From the NCBI GenBank assembly GCA_947247005.1, contig OX365962.1, positions 8,839,201-8,903,200 on the forward strand: DNA of 64,000 bases. The letters are read 5' to 3'. The position numbers and the translations under genes are program-made. Origin of the DNA: Spisula solida. Its lineage: Eukaryota > Mollusca > Bivalvia > Venerida > Mactridae. Under the pieces are notes generated by a model. That model did not search any database. It had not been told where the DNA came from and saw only the letters and a list, made by a program, of their open reading frames with translations. Below, one piece after another: positions 36,558 to 51,700 of this stretch. Each line of letters opens with the position of its first letter. The stretch's first letter is position 1.

Positions 36558-36662
36558 ATACAACAGCATATGTGGTGCGCTTCAGTCTTGAAAACTTTTT
36601 TTAAAAAGCAAATTATATAATTATGTCAACCACTTTTATATTTTCAGATACCAGTGTTAACC

Positions 36663-36766
36663 ATGCCGGGTACAGTTAAGAAAGATCTGTATCTCGCTAA
36701 GAGCATAGGACAGCTGAATGATATGGCAGAGTTACCTGCAAAGTTCAAGTCCACCAGTGCCAAGCT
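36663..36766 (+). CDS. USP8: USP8 exon 1 (start)
   Basis: The exon opens at 36648 after TTTTCAG, with 15 nt of 5' UTR. The ATG begins [20 protein letters not shown], like the N-terminus of vertebrate USP8. Donor GTGAGC, phase 2. Confidence 0.9.
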
Positions 36767-39700
36767 GTGAGCATTTCCAGTAGTTTTTTCCGGGTGATTA
36801 GACTATGTTCCGAAATGAAAATCATATCTTTTTTTCCTGATTTCATATGAGAAGTAACTAATTCAAAGTAAAAAAATCTAAGTATGCAGTCATGTGGAAA
36901 GTGAAATCTGCAAATGTCATATTTATGAAGACTGTCTGACATACTTTATTGTTTATGTGCTGGATTTATGCCTGGATGGATTGCTTTCCTTCACTATTGG
37001 TCAGATTTTAATAAAACTTCACCAATGGGTCTAATTGTGGTTATATTGTCAGTAGTTTTACAATGTATGTTAGATGAATATTGCCAGAGTTAAGGCAGTG
37101 TTATGATCCGGTATACCCCATGATGTGTTATTGACTAACCAACTGTACGTTTGTACATAAATTATGTAATTGAAAACTGTGATTATTAAAGGCTTGTGAG
37201 GACAGATCCGGTATACCCCATGATCCGTTACTGACTAATCCAACTGTACATAATTATGTAATTGAAAACTGTGATTATTTTAGGCTTGTGAAGACGGATC
37301 CGGTATACACCATTAATCAACTGTACATACGTAATTAAAAACTGTGATTATTTTAGGCTGGTGAAGACAGATCCGGTATACACCATTAATCAACTGTACA
37401 TATGTAATTAAAAACTGTGTATATTTTAGGCTGGTGAAGACAGATCTGGTATACACCATTAATCAACTCTACATAATTATGTAATTAAAAACCGTGATTA
37501 TTTTAGGCTTGTGAAGACAAATCCGGTATACACCATTAATCAACTCTACATAATTATGTAATTAAAAACCGTGATTATTTTAGGCTTGTAAAGACAGATC
37601 CGGTATACACCATTAATCAACTCTACATAATTATGTAATTAAAAACTGTGATTATTTTAGGCTTGTGAGGACAGATCCGGTATACACCATTAAACAACTG
37701 TACATATATAATTAAAAACTGTGATTATTTTAGGCTTGTGAGGACAGATCCGGTATACACCATTAATCAACAGTACATATGTAATTAAAAACTGTGATTA
37801 TTTTAGGCTTGTGAGGACAGATCCGGTATACACCATTAATCAACTGTACATATGTAATTAAAAACTGTGATTATTTTAGGCTTCAAGCCTTGTGAAGACA
37901 GATCAGGTATACACCATTAATCAACTGTACATATGTAATTAAAAACTGTGTTTTAATTTTAGGCTGGTGAAGACAGATCCGGTATACACCATTAATCAAC
38001 TCTACATAATTAATATGTAATTAAAAACCGTGATTATTTTAGGCTTATGAAGACAGATCCGGTATACACCATTAATCAACTGTACATATGTAATTAAAAA
38101 CTGTAATTATTTTAGGCTTCAAGCCTTGTGAAGACAGATCAGGTATACACTATTAATCAACTGTACATATGTAATTGAAAACTGTGATTATTTAAGGCTT
38201 GTGAGGACAGATCTGGTATACCTCATGACGTGTCACTGACGAACCAACTGTTCATATGTAATTGAAAACTGTAATTATTTAAGGCTTGTGAAGACGGCAG
38301 ATAAAATGTTAAAAGAAGCTCAGCATAGCGAGATGTTACAGGACGAAGAAAGAGCTTACGTTATCTTCATGAAGTACTTCAATGTTGTCACTTTTCTCAA
38401 GAAGTCTTCAGATTATAAGAAACAGAAGGTATAATGCAGTATGTCAAAATGTGGCATTTTGGAAATTTCAAGGGTCTATATACCTCCACTCCGAAGTAAA
38501 ATGGATCCCCCAAATTTAAATAAGAACTATTTCATATCAGGGTTCCCACTGACTCTGGAAAACAGGGAAAATGCCAAACACAAATTCCCTGCAGGGAAAA
38601 ATCAGGGAATTTCAAATTTTAGCAAAAATCAGGGAATTTTACAAAAATTGGAGGAAAAAATGTGTCTACTGGTAGCTTCTCTTCATGACTTCATTAAATA
38701 GATGGATTTCATCAAACTGACTGTTAGCTACATGTATTTATTAAAAGATAGGTATAAATAATGAGTTTGGTGGTAAAGGTATGAATATATGGGGAGGTTG
38801 GATGCCATATTTTCAGCTGTTTCTAAGTTGCAAACACCACAAACAATCATGGAAAATAGCCTTTCAGTCAGGGAAATTCAGGGAGTTATCTGGGAATTTC
38901 ATTCTTCATTTTCTGTGGCCATCCTGCACACTGTTTACACTATGTCGATGGTCTTAACTTTTCTATTTCAGTCATATTTTGATGATTTACTTGGCTCAAA
39001 GAATTTGCTGACATCTATAAATAAAGCGGAAGAACTCTCCACAAGTTTGAAAGAAAGGTAAGAAAATACTAGTGTGTGATTTTGTGCATTTTCTGTTTTC
39101 ATTCTTGTATATTTCAGTTCTACAGGTTATTGACTCTGTATATTGGGTAATTATGCCCCCATATTTGATGAGGGGGTATATTGCTAAATGCACATGTCTG
39201 TTGGTCAGTCGTATAAAATGGTTTCCGTTCAATAACTCAAGAACGCTTCGACCTAGGATCTTCAAACTTCACATGGAGGTTGGTCAGCAACAGTAGATGA
39301 CCTCTATTGAATTTGAGGTCAGTAGGTCAAAGGTCAAGGTCACTGTGACCATCACCATTTCTGACTATTGAAATGGTTTCGGTTCAATAACTCAAGAACG
39401 CTTTGCCCTAGGATCTTCAAACTTTACATGGAGGTTGGTCATCAACAGTAGATGACCCCTATTGATTCTGAGGTCAGTAGGCTATCGGGCTGTCATAGGG
39501 GCAAGCCCGGGGCATATGTGTTTTACAAACATGTCTTGTTATTGTACAACTACATGAAACTGAAACTAGTTTATCTGGTTAAAACTCGTATTTGTAGCTC
39601 ACCTGTCACAAAGTGAGCTTTTGTGATCACTCTTCGTCTGCCGTCCTTCCACAATTGGTTGTTTACACTCTAGAAGTAATTTTGGCCTGATCTTAATGAA

Positions 39701-42700
39701 GTTTAGTAAAACCTTGTGTAGTCTTTAGAGGTCACAATTTTGGCCTAATCTTTATGAAACGTGGTCACAAAGATCATTTCAATAAATCTAGGTCAAGTTT
39801 TACATTGGGTCATTCTGGGTCAAAAACTACGTCATAGAATAACCTTGTGAAGGGTAAACTAGATTTTTGTCAATATGGATTATCTGATATAAATAACAAG
39901 GTCACTGGTTAAGACAATAAGGCAATATGAAAACCTTGTATATGCAAAAGAGGCTGCATTTACTTGATTCTTAGAAGTTGTAAGTGATTTCTTAGGCCTG
40001 CATGAACTTTTACGACAGGTAAGCGACCTAAGGGGCTCTTTTTCATTTTCCCTACTTTACTTGCAGATATGATCTGGTTGAAGCAGAAACTGTTGCCAAT
40101 AAACTATCAAAACTGGATACTGTCGACAGGAAACCTGACAAAGCATCTGTCAACAGGAAACCAGACGAAGATGTTGATCGTAAAACAACAGATGAAGCAT
40201 CAGATGTGATTAAAACTGAAACAAAAGCAGATAAAACTGGTAAGGGTTTATATTTCTTGTTCTTGTTACCTGACCTGTCGACAGTGTGAGGGATTTCAAT
40301 ATTCCCTGTCGACAGTGTGAGGGATTTCAATATTCCCTGTCGACAGTAAGAGGGATTTCAATATTCCCTGTCGACAGTAAGAGGGATTTCAATATTCCCT
40401 GTGAACAGTAAGAGGGATTTCAATATTCCCTGTCGACAGTAAGAGGGATTTCAATATTCCCTGTTGACAGTGAGGGGGATTTCACTATTCCCTGTCAACA
40501 GTGAGAGGGATTTCAATGTTCTCTGTCAACAGTGAGAGGGATTTCAATATTCCCTGTCAACAGTAACAGAGATTTTAATATTCCCTGTCTACAGTGAGAG
40601 GGATTTCAATATTCCCTGTTGACAGTCACAGAGATTTCAATATTCCCTGTCAACAGTGAGAGATATTTCAATATACCCTGTTGACAGTGACAGAGATTTC
40701 AATATTCCCTGTCAACAGTGAGAGGGATTTCAATATTCTCTGTCAACAGTGAGAGATATTTCAATATACCCTGTTGACAGTGACAGAGATTTCAATATTC
40801 CCTGTCAACAGTGAGAGATATTTCAATATACCCTGTTGACAGTGAGAGATATTTCCTGTCAACGGTGAGAGATATTTCAATATACCCTGTTGACAGTGAC
40901 AGAGATTTCAATATTCCCTGTCAACAGTGAGAGGGATTTCAATATTCCCTGTTGACAGTGACAGAGATTTCAATATTCCCTGTCAACAGTGAGAGGGATT
41001 TCAATATTCTCTGTCAATAGTGAGAGATATTTCAATATACCTTGTTGACAGTGAGGGGGATTTCAATATTCCCTGTCAACAGTGAGAGGGATTTCAATAT
41101 TCTCTGTCAACAGTGAGAGGGATTTCAATAAACCCTGTCGACAGTGAGAGGGATTTCAATATTCTCTGTCGACAGTTACAGAGATTTCAATATACCCTGT
41201 CAACAGTGTGAGGGATTTCAATATTCTCTGTCGACAGTGAGAGGGATTTCAATATTACCTGTCGACAGTGAGAGGTATTTCAATATTCCCTGTCGACAGT
41301 AAGGGGGATTTCTCTGCCTTGTTACTTCCCCTGTTAACAATGAGGATCTATTATATCACTTACAAAAATAAAAAAAATACAATGTACTACCTACCCAATG
41401 TTTAATGACATAGGTCACATAGGGGAAAAGAGCAATATTTTATTTTAGGTTTAAATGTGTATATTTTACAGAAACAGTTCCCAGACCCGGTTCACTGACG
41501 TGCACACAGCTGTATGACTTGTTAGAAGATAGAGACGCACAGTTAATCATCATGGATGTTAGAAATATGGAAGACTTTCAAGAAACTCGTGTGAATTACA
41601 AGAATGTTATAAATGTACCAGGACAAGCTATCAAACCTGGGTATGTTTAAGAAGTAATGAATATGTACCTGTGTATTACTGTAGAATAAAACAGCCACGG
41701 GCGCAAGTAAATTAGCGACTGTCTTTGGGATCAGTTCGACAATATGACACAGTATGACACCGTACATACCATGCACTTGATGAGATGCATTAAACTCGAC
41801 TTTTTAAAATCAAAGTCGTTATTAATAATTATTAATGAAATATCAATACGCGCTTATCAATCAGTTTAAGAAAGGAAATTCACGTACATGTGGTGTTAAT
41901 GGTTATTCACGTCGTCTAAAACTGTCAATTTCAACATATGCACTGACCAAGTTACACGCGAGAGGTAAACAAATTACCAATCACGTGTGCAAATTGTGTA
42001 GTGAGCGTTATGACGTAATAGAGATTTTAACACTTTGAAGGTTAACAATTCAATTGCATGTGCGTAAAATAATATGGATTCGGTTTACAATGTTGAGAGT
42101 TGCATTTTTGTATCTATTTTTGTAATTAAATTATTGTCAGAATTTATAAACACTCAATAGTCTATGAACCACATTCTAAAACAATCGACCTCTACAGAGC
42201 GACACCTCTGCAGAGCGACAGTTTTTTCTGTCTCCGCCAGATGTCGCTCTACGGAGGTTATACTGTATATCAACACGTAATTAAACAATTATAACTTTGT
42301 GAATTATGACTTTGCCATTTTTCATGAAATCCGAAATCCTTGAAATTACTTCCCCACGAAATGGTCTTTTTCACCCAAACCACGAAATTTTGTCCCATTG
42401 AAATGAAATATTTTTACAGTATTTATATATTTTCAGAACAACAGTTACATACATTGAGAAAGCGTTACCGATGGATTCCATGTCGCTATGGAAACAACGA
42501 GGGAATATAGACCATATCATTCTTATGGACTTGAACTCAAAGTTCAGTGATGTCAAACTAGGAACTATTCTACAAACATTGAAAGATGCTTTATTTAAAG
42601 TAAATATATACATTTATACATTTTATACGGATCGAGAATATTAATGGAGAAATTTAGGTATAACTCAGAGAATTTGACATGATCCTGACCTCTATGCATG

Positions 42701-45700
42701 AGTATATTACAAGGTTCTTGCGTTTGAATATATAAGTTTCCGCAAGCGAATCATGCAATATCGGACCTTTAGATTTGTGTTGATATTACATCTACAGCAT
42801 CTTCCTGATACTTTCCACTTATGAAAACACTACTAAAATGATAAATATACTCAAGGTATCAGCTGTTAAACTACACTGATAGAAGGTCGAGAGTCGTGTC
42901 AAAGTCTCTGGACTATAACTGTCCTCATTGGCTGGGTTGTTAGAAAATCTTGAAATGGAAGGTTAAGAGTTTAATCCCAGCCTCAGTGCACTAGAGTTGT
43001 TAAAAATGGTACTGATACTAGCTTCTATCTTGTTTTGAAATTAGCATTAATTAGGGTAGTTTCAGGAACAGAGGTGTCAATTTTCCTGATTAATCCGGAA
43101 TTCCGGATTTATCATCCCTGAAAGAGCAATGGCTTCTGACCAAAATAAAAGTTATTTGATGAAAATATCTCAAGAAATGGCAAAGTTATTGCATGTTTAA
43201 TCTGCTATGAAGGATTTTCTTTAAAAATTACTGTCCTCATTGGTTGAGTTGTTAGAAAATCTTGAAATGGAAGGTTGAGAGTTTGATCCCAGCCTCAGCA
43301 CGCTTGGAAATTAGCATTTAGTAGGGTAGGTTCAGGAAGTTGCCGTGTAGCCCAGTGTGTCAGGATAATGTGACTGGGGAGTCTATATAAGACTGAAATA
43401 CTGTATAATAAAGGAATGAGAATCTTACCTGAATTTACAAATATCAATAATATTCGTAGATATTAAATTTCGCAGTTTTGTCAAATGGTAATTTGGTGGT
43501 TTCTAAAATTTGTTGATTTTTATACCCCCGCACAACGAGTTGTAAGGGGGGTATACTGGATTCAGCTTGTCTGTCTGTCCGTCAGTCTGTCTGTAGACGC
43601 ATTCTTGTGGACGCAACTCCTCCTACAGTCTTGACAGGATTTCACTCAAACTTTCACAGATGAACAACCTCCACATATAGATGTGCGTGAAGAAAGGAAT
43701 TTGCGCTGCAATGAATTTTGGCAGAATTATGGCCCTTTGCCGGCGGGGGTATATTAGTCTGCCGAATGGCGCAGCTCTAGTAAATATTGAAAGAAAATTC
43801 TCCTGTTACATATTTTTGAGGTGAATTATTCGAGGGGATTTAATTTTGCGATCTTGTTCATCTGCGAAATCAACGAAAATTAATCCACTGTGAATATTAA
43901 TTACTTTACAGTATAAGATTTAACATGGTCCGGGCCCTTCCCCAGAAATTGTTTAAGGCGCTGGGGCATTGCTAGGCTTTGAACTTACACAGATCCATGA
44001 GAATGATTATCCTTAATTTGAAGGCTAATTTAAGAACTTGTTTACACAATACAAGCCATAATCACTCAAATAACACATTAAAGACCAAAATATTAACACT
44101 TATACTGATTTAAAGACACCATTCTAGGAATTAAGGCGCTGGGGGAAAGCTGATTCTGACTTTAAGACGCTGGGGTACCACAGCGCCTTCTGGCCCACGG
44201 GTAGGGCCTTCGGTCATATAAATAATGACTTTATGTTACATATACTTACAGTACGATTCCAGTGTAATCATCAAGAGTGAACCTCTGGTCCTGGACGGTG
44301 GGTTTGAGGAGTTTGTCTTACAATATCCAACAAAATGTGTCAATCCTGTATTTGAAAAACTTTCAAAACCTGTCGTGGCTTCAACTCAAGATTCATTAAG
44401 TAAGTATAAATGTTTGATAACTAGTCTGAAAATGCTGCCCTGCCAATGGTCAATTCAATCAAAGTCTTTGAAAATGCCGTCCTGTCATTGGTCAATTCAA
44501 TCAAAGTCTTTGAAAATGCCCTCCTGTCATTGGTCAATTCTATCATAGTCTGAAAATGCCCTCCTGTCATTGGTCAATTCCATCATGGTCTGAAAATGCT
44601 GTCCTGTCATTGGTCAATTCAATCATAGTCTGAAAATGCCGTCCTGTCATTGGTCAATTCAATCAAAGTCTTTGAAAATGCCCTCCTGTCATTGGTCAAT
44701 TTAATCATAGTCTGAAAATGCTGTCCTGTCATTGATCAATTCAATCATAGTCTGAAAATGCCGTCCTGTCATTGGTCAATTCAATCATAGTCTGAAAATG
44801 CCGTCCTGTCATTGGTCAATTCAATCATAGTCTGAAAATACCGTCCTGTCATTGGTCAATTCAATCATAGCCTTCCAGAACAACCAATCAGGTAAACAAG
44901 TAAAGTAAACAACATACTCTCACAAAGTAACACTGGCTTAAGATACGATTTAAATCATGTTAGAATCAAAATAAAATATTCAAAAGCCATAGTGTACCTT
45001 TTGTGTAGACAACAGTTTGTCATTCCTACGGCCATCATGATTATTTCCTACACGTCAAAACTCCAAAACATTGTATAACAGCTGGTATACTATGGTTTTT
45101 CATTAGTTATTTCTTATTTTGACAGTATTTTGTGCTGGATGTTCAATGCTGTGACGTTTTGTTATATTTTTTTCAGTGGATTTTGATTATCCTGATTTTG
45201 AAGAAACTATTCGCCAACCGTCATTAGAACCGAGCAGTTCTACTACGTCCATGTCGTCAAGCACGTCCGAATCACTGAATGGGGAACTTACGGCATCTTT
45301 CCCAAGAATTGACCGATCTACAAAACCCAAAGTTGATAGATCTACTAAATCTAGCGTTGCATTCGTTCAAATCTCAAAATCAAAGACTGATTCCCTTTAT
45401 CCTGATGTCGGTACAATAAATAAACCGGGAACCAATAAAACACTGACTTCAGATAGTAATCTGGATTTTAGTAATGCTGATTCCAGGGCCACTGTACATT
45501 CATCTAGTATTTCTAGGGCCAGAAATGAGGATATTAAAAACACTTTAAATGCACAATCTAGTGAAGTCACTGCTGATCTTAAAATTCTTGATGAGCAAAA
45601 ACGACAAAAATTGGAAGAAATACGGAAACTTGAGGAAGATTACGACAGAATGAAAGAAGAATCGAGGCGTAAAATACGACAGATGAAGGACGAGGAATCG

Positions 45701-48700
45701 CGATTATCTGACCTTGAAAGCATGAAACGTAAACAGCAGTCAGATGTCGCTGACTTAATGAGGTTCGTTATATAACGTTAAATCCTTTATTTTTGTTTCC
45801 ATAGATTTGTTAAAAAAAACAATTTCAGGCATTCATAGATTTGTGGAAAGTTTTCCCTCCTTGTTCCTGTTTATCCCCCTAGAAGTTCTTAGGATGATGA
45901 TCAAATGCAGCTGTTGAAACATGGATTCCTTGTGGTATCACAAAAACTGTCTCTCCCCTCGAAGTTGGAGATCATTATATTGGCAGTTTAATATTGACAA
46001 CTTAATACATTGTTGACAGAGTGTAATGTTATTTTATGTTGTTTATGTTATTTTGACAAAGTATAGTATTATATTGACAGCTTATATTGGTTATATTGGC
46101 TGAGTACAATGTTATATTGACAGCTTATATTTTATCTTATATTGTTTATTTTGACAGAGTAAAAATGTTATATTGACAGTTTGTATTGTTTATACTGACG
46201 GAGTACAGAGTTATAAATACAGCTTATATTGTTTATAAGGACAGTTTAAGTTTATATTGACATCTTATATTGTAAATATATTGACAGAGAACAATGTTAT
46301 AACGACTGTTTATATTGACATCGTATATTTTTTATATTGGCATACTATATTGTTTATATTGACAGCTTATATTGTTTATATTGACAGCTTATATTGTTTA
46401 TATTGACAGCTTATATTGCTTATATTGACAGCTTATATTGTTTATATTGACAGCTTATATTGCTTATATTGACAGCTGATATTGTTTATATTGACAGAAT
46501 GAAGAAGAACTTACAGAATGATATGGCTCAGGAAGAATTACTTGTTGAACAACAACAACAACATAAACGATTGGAAGAAAATACAAGGTATTCTTATTAG
46601 TTATTCTAACTTATTCCCACATATGCAAGGTTGCTTTTCATCCAAGCAAGAATGCTCTAAATCCATGCAAGGTTTCTGTAAGTCCAAGCAAGCTTGCTCT
46701 ATATCCATGCAACTTAGCTCTAAATCCAAGCAATGTTTCTCTTAATCTGTGTACTGTTGCTGTAAATCCATACAATAATATTCTAAATCCATGGCAATGT
46801 GGGGGGCAGGGCTTTGTTCTGAGACAGTCTTAAAGCGTGGCCATTCGGTTTAATCCCTAATTGGACAACAATCTCCGGCTTCGAGGGAAGAGATAGAAAG
46901 ATTTAAACCACTGACCTTTGAATTGGTAGTTGAGAGCGCTGATCACTAGGTCATTGTTCCACCCATTATTTTAACAGTGATTTTGTTTGTATATTTACTC
47001 AAAAGGAAGAACTGGATATGTTGTCGAGAATGGATGAAAATACAAGGTCCTCTAATTAGTTGTTTCAACTTAAGCTCGCATGAGCGAGGTTGCTCTAAAT
47101 CCATAAATAAATAAACCCATTCTACTGTAAACCTAGAAATTATTTTGTGTGATTGAGTAATGCGGAGTTCGTGAGTTGTAGAATTTTGTGAAATTAAGTC
47201 GCCTCGGAAGTGCTTAAAAATTAATGGACATTGCAGGAAAACTTAAATACGCGAAAGTTTGTGGTCGCGAATATGCCGACGATCAGTAATACGGAAAAGT
47301 TAGTATTCGCGAAAGTAAATTGGTTTACAGTATTTTAACAGTGATTTTGATTGTATACTTAGGAAGGAGGAACTTGATATGTTGTCGAGAATGGAGGAAG
47401 AGAAGAAGAAAAGACAGGCTGAAGTGAATCGTCTCCGGATGGAGAGAAAGAAGAAAGAAGACGATAGATTAGACCAAGATCGAAAAATAAAGGAAGACAA
47501 AGATGCGCTAGAGGTATTTTTCTGTAGTTTCATTTAATATCAGAGCACATGCCCTGGCTCGAGCCCTGCGTTCAATGAAGGATTAAATGACATGCGTTTT
47601 GTACCTGTTTCGTACCTGTTACTTACCAGGTACGAAACAGGTACCAAACGTACGTCACGTAATCCTTCGTTGAATGCAGGGCAGCGAGTCCATACCGATG
47701 TTACAGGTCTTCACCGCCGTATGGAATCTTGATAAGATGTGGTTATCTTGTATATCAATCCATACATGTCACGGCTGGTATTCACAAAGTATCTTTAATA
47801 GTAAAAAACTTAAATATTATGACTTCAGCTAAAAAATGTGTACCTGTGACTTATATTTTTACTAAGAATAATCTCTGTTTTATAAGTGATTATAGTAGCT
47901 CTTTACACAAAGCTTCAAAACTATAATAATGCTAAATATTTGTCATCTTGACATTCTTATATTGCTGACACACTTTATAGAGTTTTAAGATTTTAAGAAA
48001 GTTTTATATTTTCTAAGTTCCTAGAACCCTTGTAAGACCAAAAATAAAATATTGTTTGTGACCCTTTCCCTGCCAGACTATTTTGATAAAAAAATAAAAT
48101 TCATAGGATCAAGCAAATATTTTGGGTAGGGGACTTTTTGCTCGGGTTGGCAAAACAAACAATATTTATTTTTGGCCTAATATATTCATGCATAAAGGTT
48201 GGGATCATGTCAATATCTCCGTACTATACGATGTTTATTATAGTAATAAAAAACACAAATCGTAAGGACTGATATTGCATGGTTTGCTAGCATAATTTGA
48301 TATATTCAACACTTGAACCCTTGTAATATATTCATGCATAAGGGTTGGGATCAGGTCATTATCTCGGTACTATACCATGTTTATTTATAGAATTACCTAA
48401 CTTGGTTACTATGATTACAGGAAGCACATGAACGAGCGAGAATTGAAGAAGAACAGCGGAGAAATGATGTAGCGGCTGCGGCAGAGAGAGCGAGACGAAT
48501 AGAAGCAGACGACAAGAAGAAAGTAGGTTTTTTAAACCAAATTGTCCAACCGAAAAAACTGGTTATTTGATTGGCAATTTCGGCGAGCATTCACAATTCC
48601 GTTTCCATTGGATAACTTAATTTAGGAATGAGATATCATGATGAAACTTGCTGTGTAGGTAGCTAATGGGAAAAGGGTTTATGTGATTGAAAGTTGGCCA

Positions 48701-51700
48701 ATGGGGTCAAGGTCACTGTTACCAAAACAAAACAAAAAAACATTTTCAACTTAAAACATTACTTGGCAATGAGATATCATGATGAAACTTGCTGTGTAGG
48801 TAGCTGTGAAAGGGGTTAGGCAGGGATGAAATAGAATGGCCACGCTCTACGATTGTCTCAGTCAAAGGCAAAAAAATACTTCACGAGAAAAACAGTTGCT
48901 GTCAGAGTCTACTTTGTGCAGTTCACATTGGTGGTCTTTACTGACAGGGGATTGTTTTATTGCTACTGTAAATTCACATATTTTCGTGGGTATTAAATTT
49001 TGTGAATTTTGATAAAAATGCATTTTCGTTTGGTCGTAAATTTGTTGATTGCAAAACTTGGAATATGAGAGATCAAATAATTGTGGGGATTAGATTTCGT
49101 GGTAGAGTTGAAGAATGAAATCAATGAAAATTAAACTCCTTCGAAAATTAATGACTTTACAGTATCTTGTCGCACAAATTGGCAGCCATTATTTTAAGGA
49201 ATGGTTAAAGTCTGTATCCGGACCGAAAATATGTTCATGGGTCTTATAGGATTTACCTCCCTTGAAAATTTCACTGATGAAAGTTGAAATATCATGGACA
49301 TAAATTGTTAATCTGCCTGATAGCTCATGATATAGTTGGAAAGCATGTTAAAGAGGGAACAGTTGCTGTCGGAGTCTACTTTATGCTGTCCACATGGGTA
49401 GTTTTTTCTGACAGAGGATTGACTGTGCAAGTTTTATTGGTATCTTGTTGTTGTATTTATTGCAGACCGAAGAGAGGTTACAGTTAGAGGAGAGGTTGAG
49501 AAAAGAGAAAGAATTACATGCAGAGTTAGAGAAACAAAGACTTGTAGCATTGGAGGAGCGACGGAGACAACAGGTTAGCATCATTCAGGGGTCCTACCAT
49601 TCCGGACTAATCCAGAATTCCAGATTCATCTATCCTGAAAGAGCTATAATTTCTGACCAAAGTAAAAGTAAATTGTTAGTTTGAATTTTTAAATATCTCA
49701 TTGGTTAGTTTGAACGTTTCTAACATCTCATTGGTTAGTTTGAACATTTCTAACATGTGATTGGTTAGTTTGAACGCTTCTAAAATCTGATTGGTTTGTT
49801 CAGATGTTTCTAACATCTGATTGGTTAGTTTGAAAATTTGTGTCATGTGATTGGTTGAATCTGGTTTCAGGCGGAAACTGATAGATTGGAACTGGAAAGA
49901 AGAGAAAAAATGAGAATTGAAAAAGAAAAGGCTGAACGGGAAAGATTGGAACGAGAAAAGAGAGAAAGGGAGGAAGAAGATAGAAAGAAGGCAGAAGATG
50001 CTAAACGAATAGCTGATGAGAAAATGCGACTATTGAATGGTAGGTAATGCATTTAAGTTGGCTTGGTGGTTGAGTGGATAACGCACTTGACTACTGATTG
50101 AGAGGTCCCTGGTTTGAATCTCGGCCGGGACACTGGAGACGATTTTTAGTGTTTCCCACCCAACTAGAGACGAACTGGTTGGAAACCCAGAGCTAGTCTC
50201 GCGTGTATCGGTGCTATACACCAGGCACAATAAAGAAGCAGGGAGTTTTTTCAGAACAAGCTATGGTAATGCACCTGGATTCCTTGTATCACAACTCTTT
50301 CCCTTCTACTTGCTGTCCTTCAGCAAAAATACAGGACCCCATTGGAAATGAGTGCTTGCACTTTCATGGGTTATCCTTGACTGAAAGGCCTAAATAATTA
50401 CACAAGTTAAAGGAGCCTGCTCAATTAGCATAGTGGATTTAGCACTTGCTTGTCACTTTAATACTGAGGCAGGTAGGTAATGTTCTTCCGTGACATTTGC
50501 TACAGTCATGTGGATGGTCCAAATGTGGTGAAGTTGTCATTGGCTTGTAGACTAGCAGGTACATACTACTTGATAATTAAAACACTACAGGATCACTGAC
50601 TGCCATATGTTTTGAAGATTTGAGCGTTGAGTGTAAGTATTACTGTGAAATCATTACCGGTAATATTCGTGGGGGATTTAATATTGTGGATAAATTCCCA
50701 GTGAATAATTCTACCAATAAATTTGTCAAGTTAACAGTGGCTGTCATACTTGCTCTCAAGTTTAGATAGGTATAAGACTGGGTTTTTGGGGAGTTTACTT
50801 GAAAGGGAGGAAGAAGATAGAAAGAAGGCAGAAGATGCTAAACGAATAGCTGATGAGAAAATGCGACTATTGAATGGTAGGTAATGCATATAACGATTTT
50901 AGTAATGCTGATTCCAGGGCCACTGTACATTCATCTAGTATTTCTAGGGCCAGAAATGAGGATATTAAAACACTTTAAAGTATAAGACTGGGTTTTTGGG
51001 AAGTTTACTTGCATATATGAACATGTAATCAAACACTTATCATATCTTTATGATATTTTTGCTTAAAGGGACTGCCTCACGTTTTGGTGTATTGCAAAAA
51101 TAAAATTAAATTGTCAAATATTCATGTAATTTTGGTATAGTTTCCTGTATATGCCATAAACAACCACATTGACATAAAAAATAACTTGGGAAACATCGGC
51201 ATTTTGTAGTAATTTAGCATTTTTACATCCAAAATTCTATAGGGTATTAATACCCTATAGAATTAGCACTACTATCCCTTAAATTGCCTGAAATTTGTTT
51301 CAATTCGATGAAAAAGAATTGCGAAACGAACCGAATACCCCATAGATGTTTCGGCTTTAGTTTGTTGAAGTTACAGTTTAATCATGTGTGAATTACATAA
51401 TTCACAAAACATTTTGGAAGGGAGCTCTGTGATATTTTCAAACAGAAAAATACTGAGTGCCAAATATCAAGAGTGATTTAAATTGCTTATATGCCATAAA
51501 TCTTTCATAAATGAACCACCAGTGTCTTTCTATTACAGTAAAACCTCGTTATTTCGAGGGCCCATCGGGACAAGCCAAATGCTCGAGTTAAGCCAGTTGC
51601 TCGAATTATCAGAATTGTATGATGAATTGTTGTTAAGACTAAGTGTAACTGTGTTTTACCACGTAAATGTTTGGTGCGCGTATTTGGTTGCAACTACGAA

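Noticed and set aside
40268..41315. Possible CRISPR-like direct repeats (also at 18348, 35145 and 58655)
   Set aside because: Units abut without unique spacers and the context is a eukaryotic intron or intergenic DNA.
44225..44548. Longer exon 7 reading into [13 protein letters not shown] repeats
   Set aside because: The GTAAGT donor at 44400 joins in frame to exon 8; the extension is intron array.
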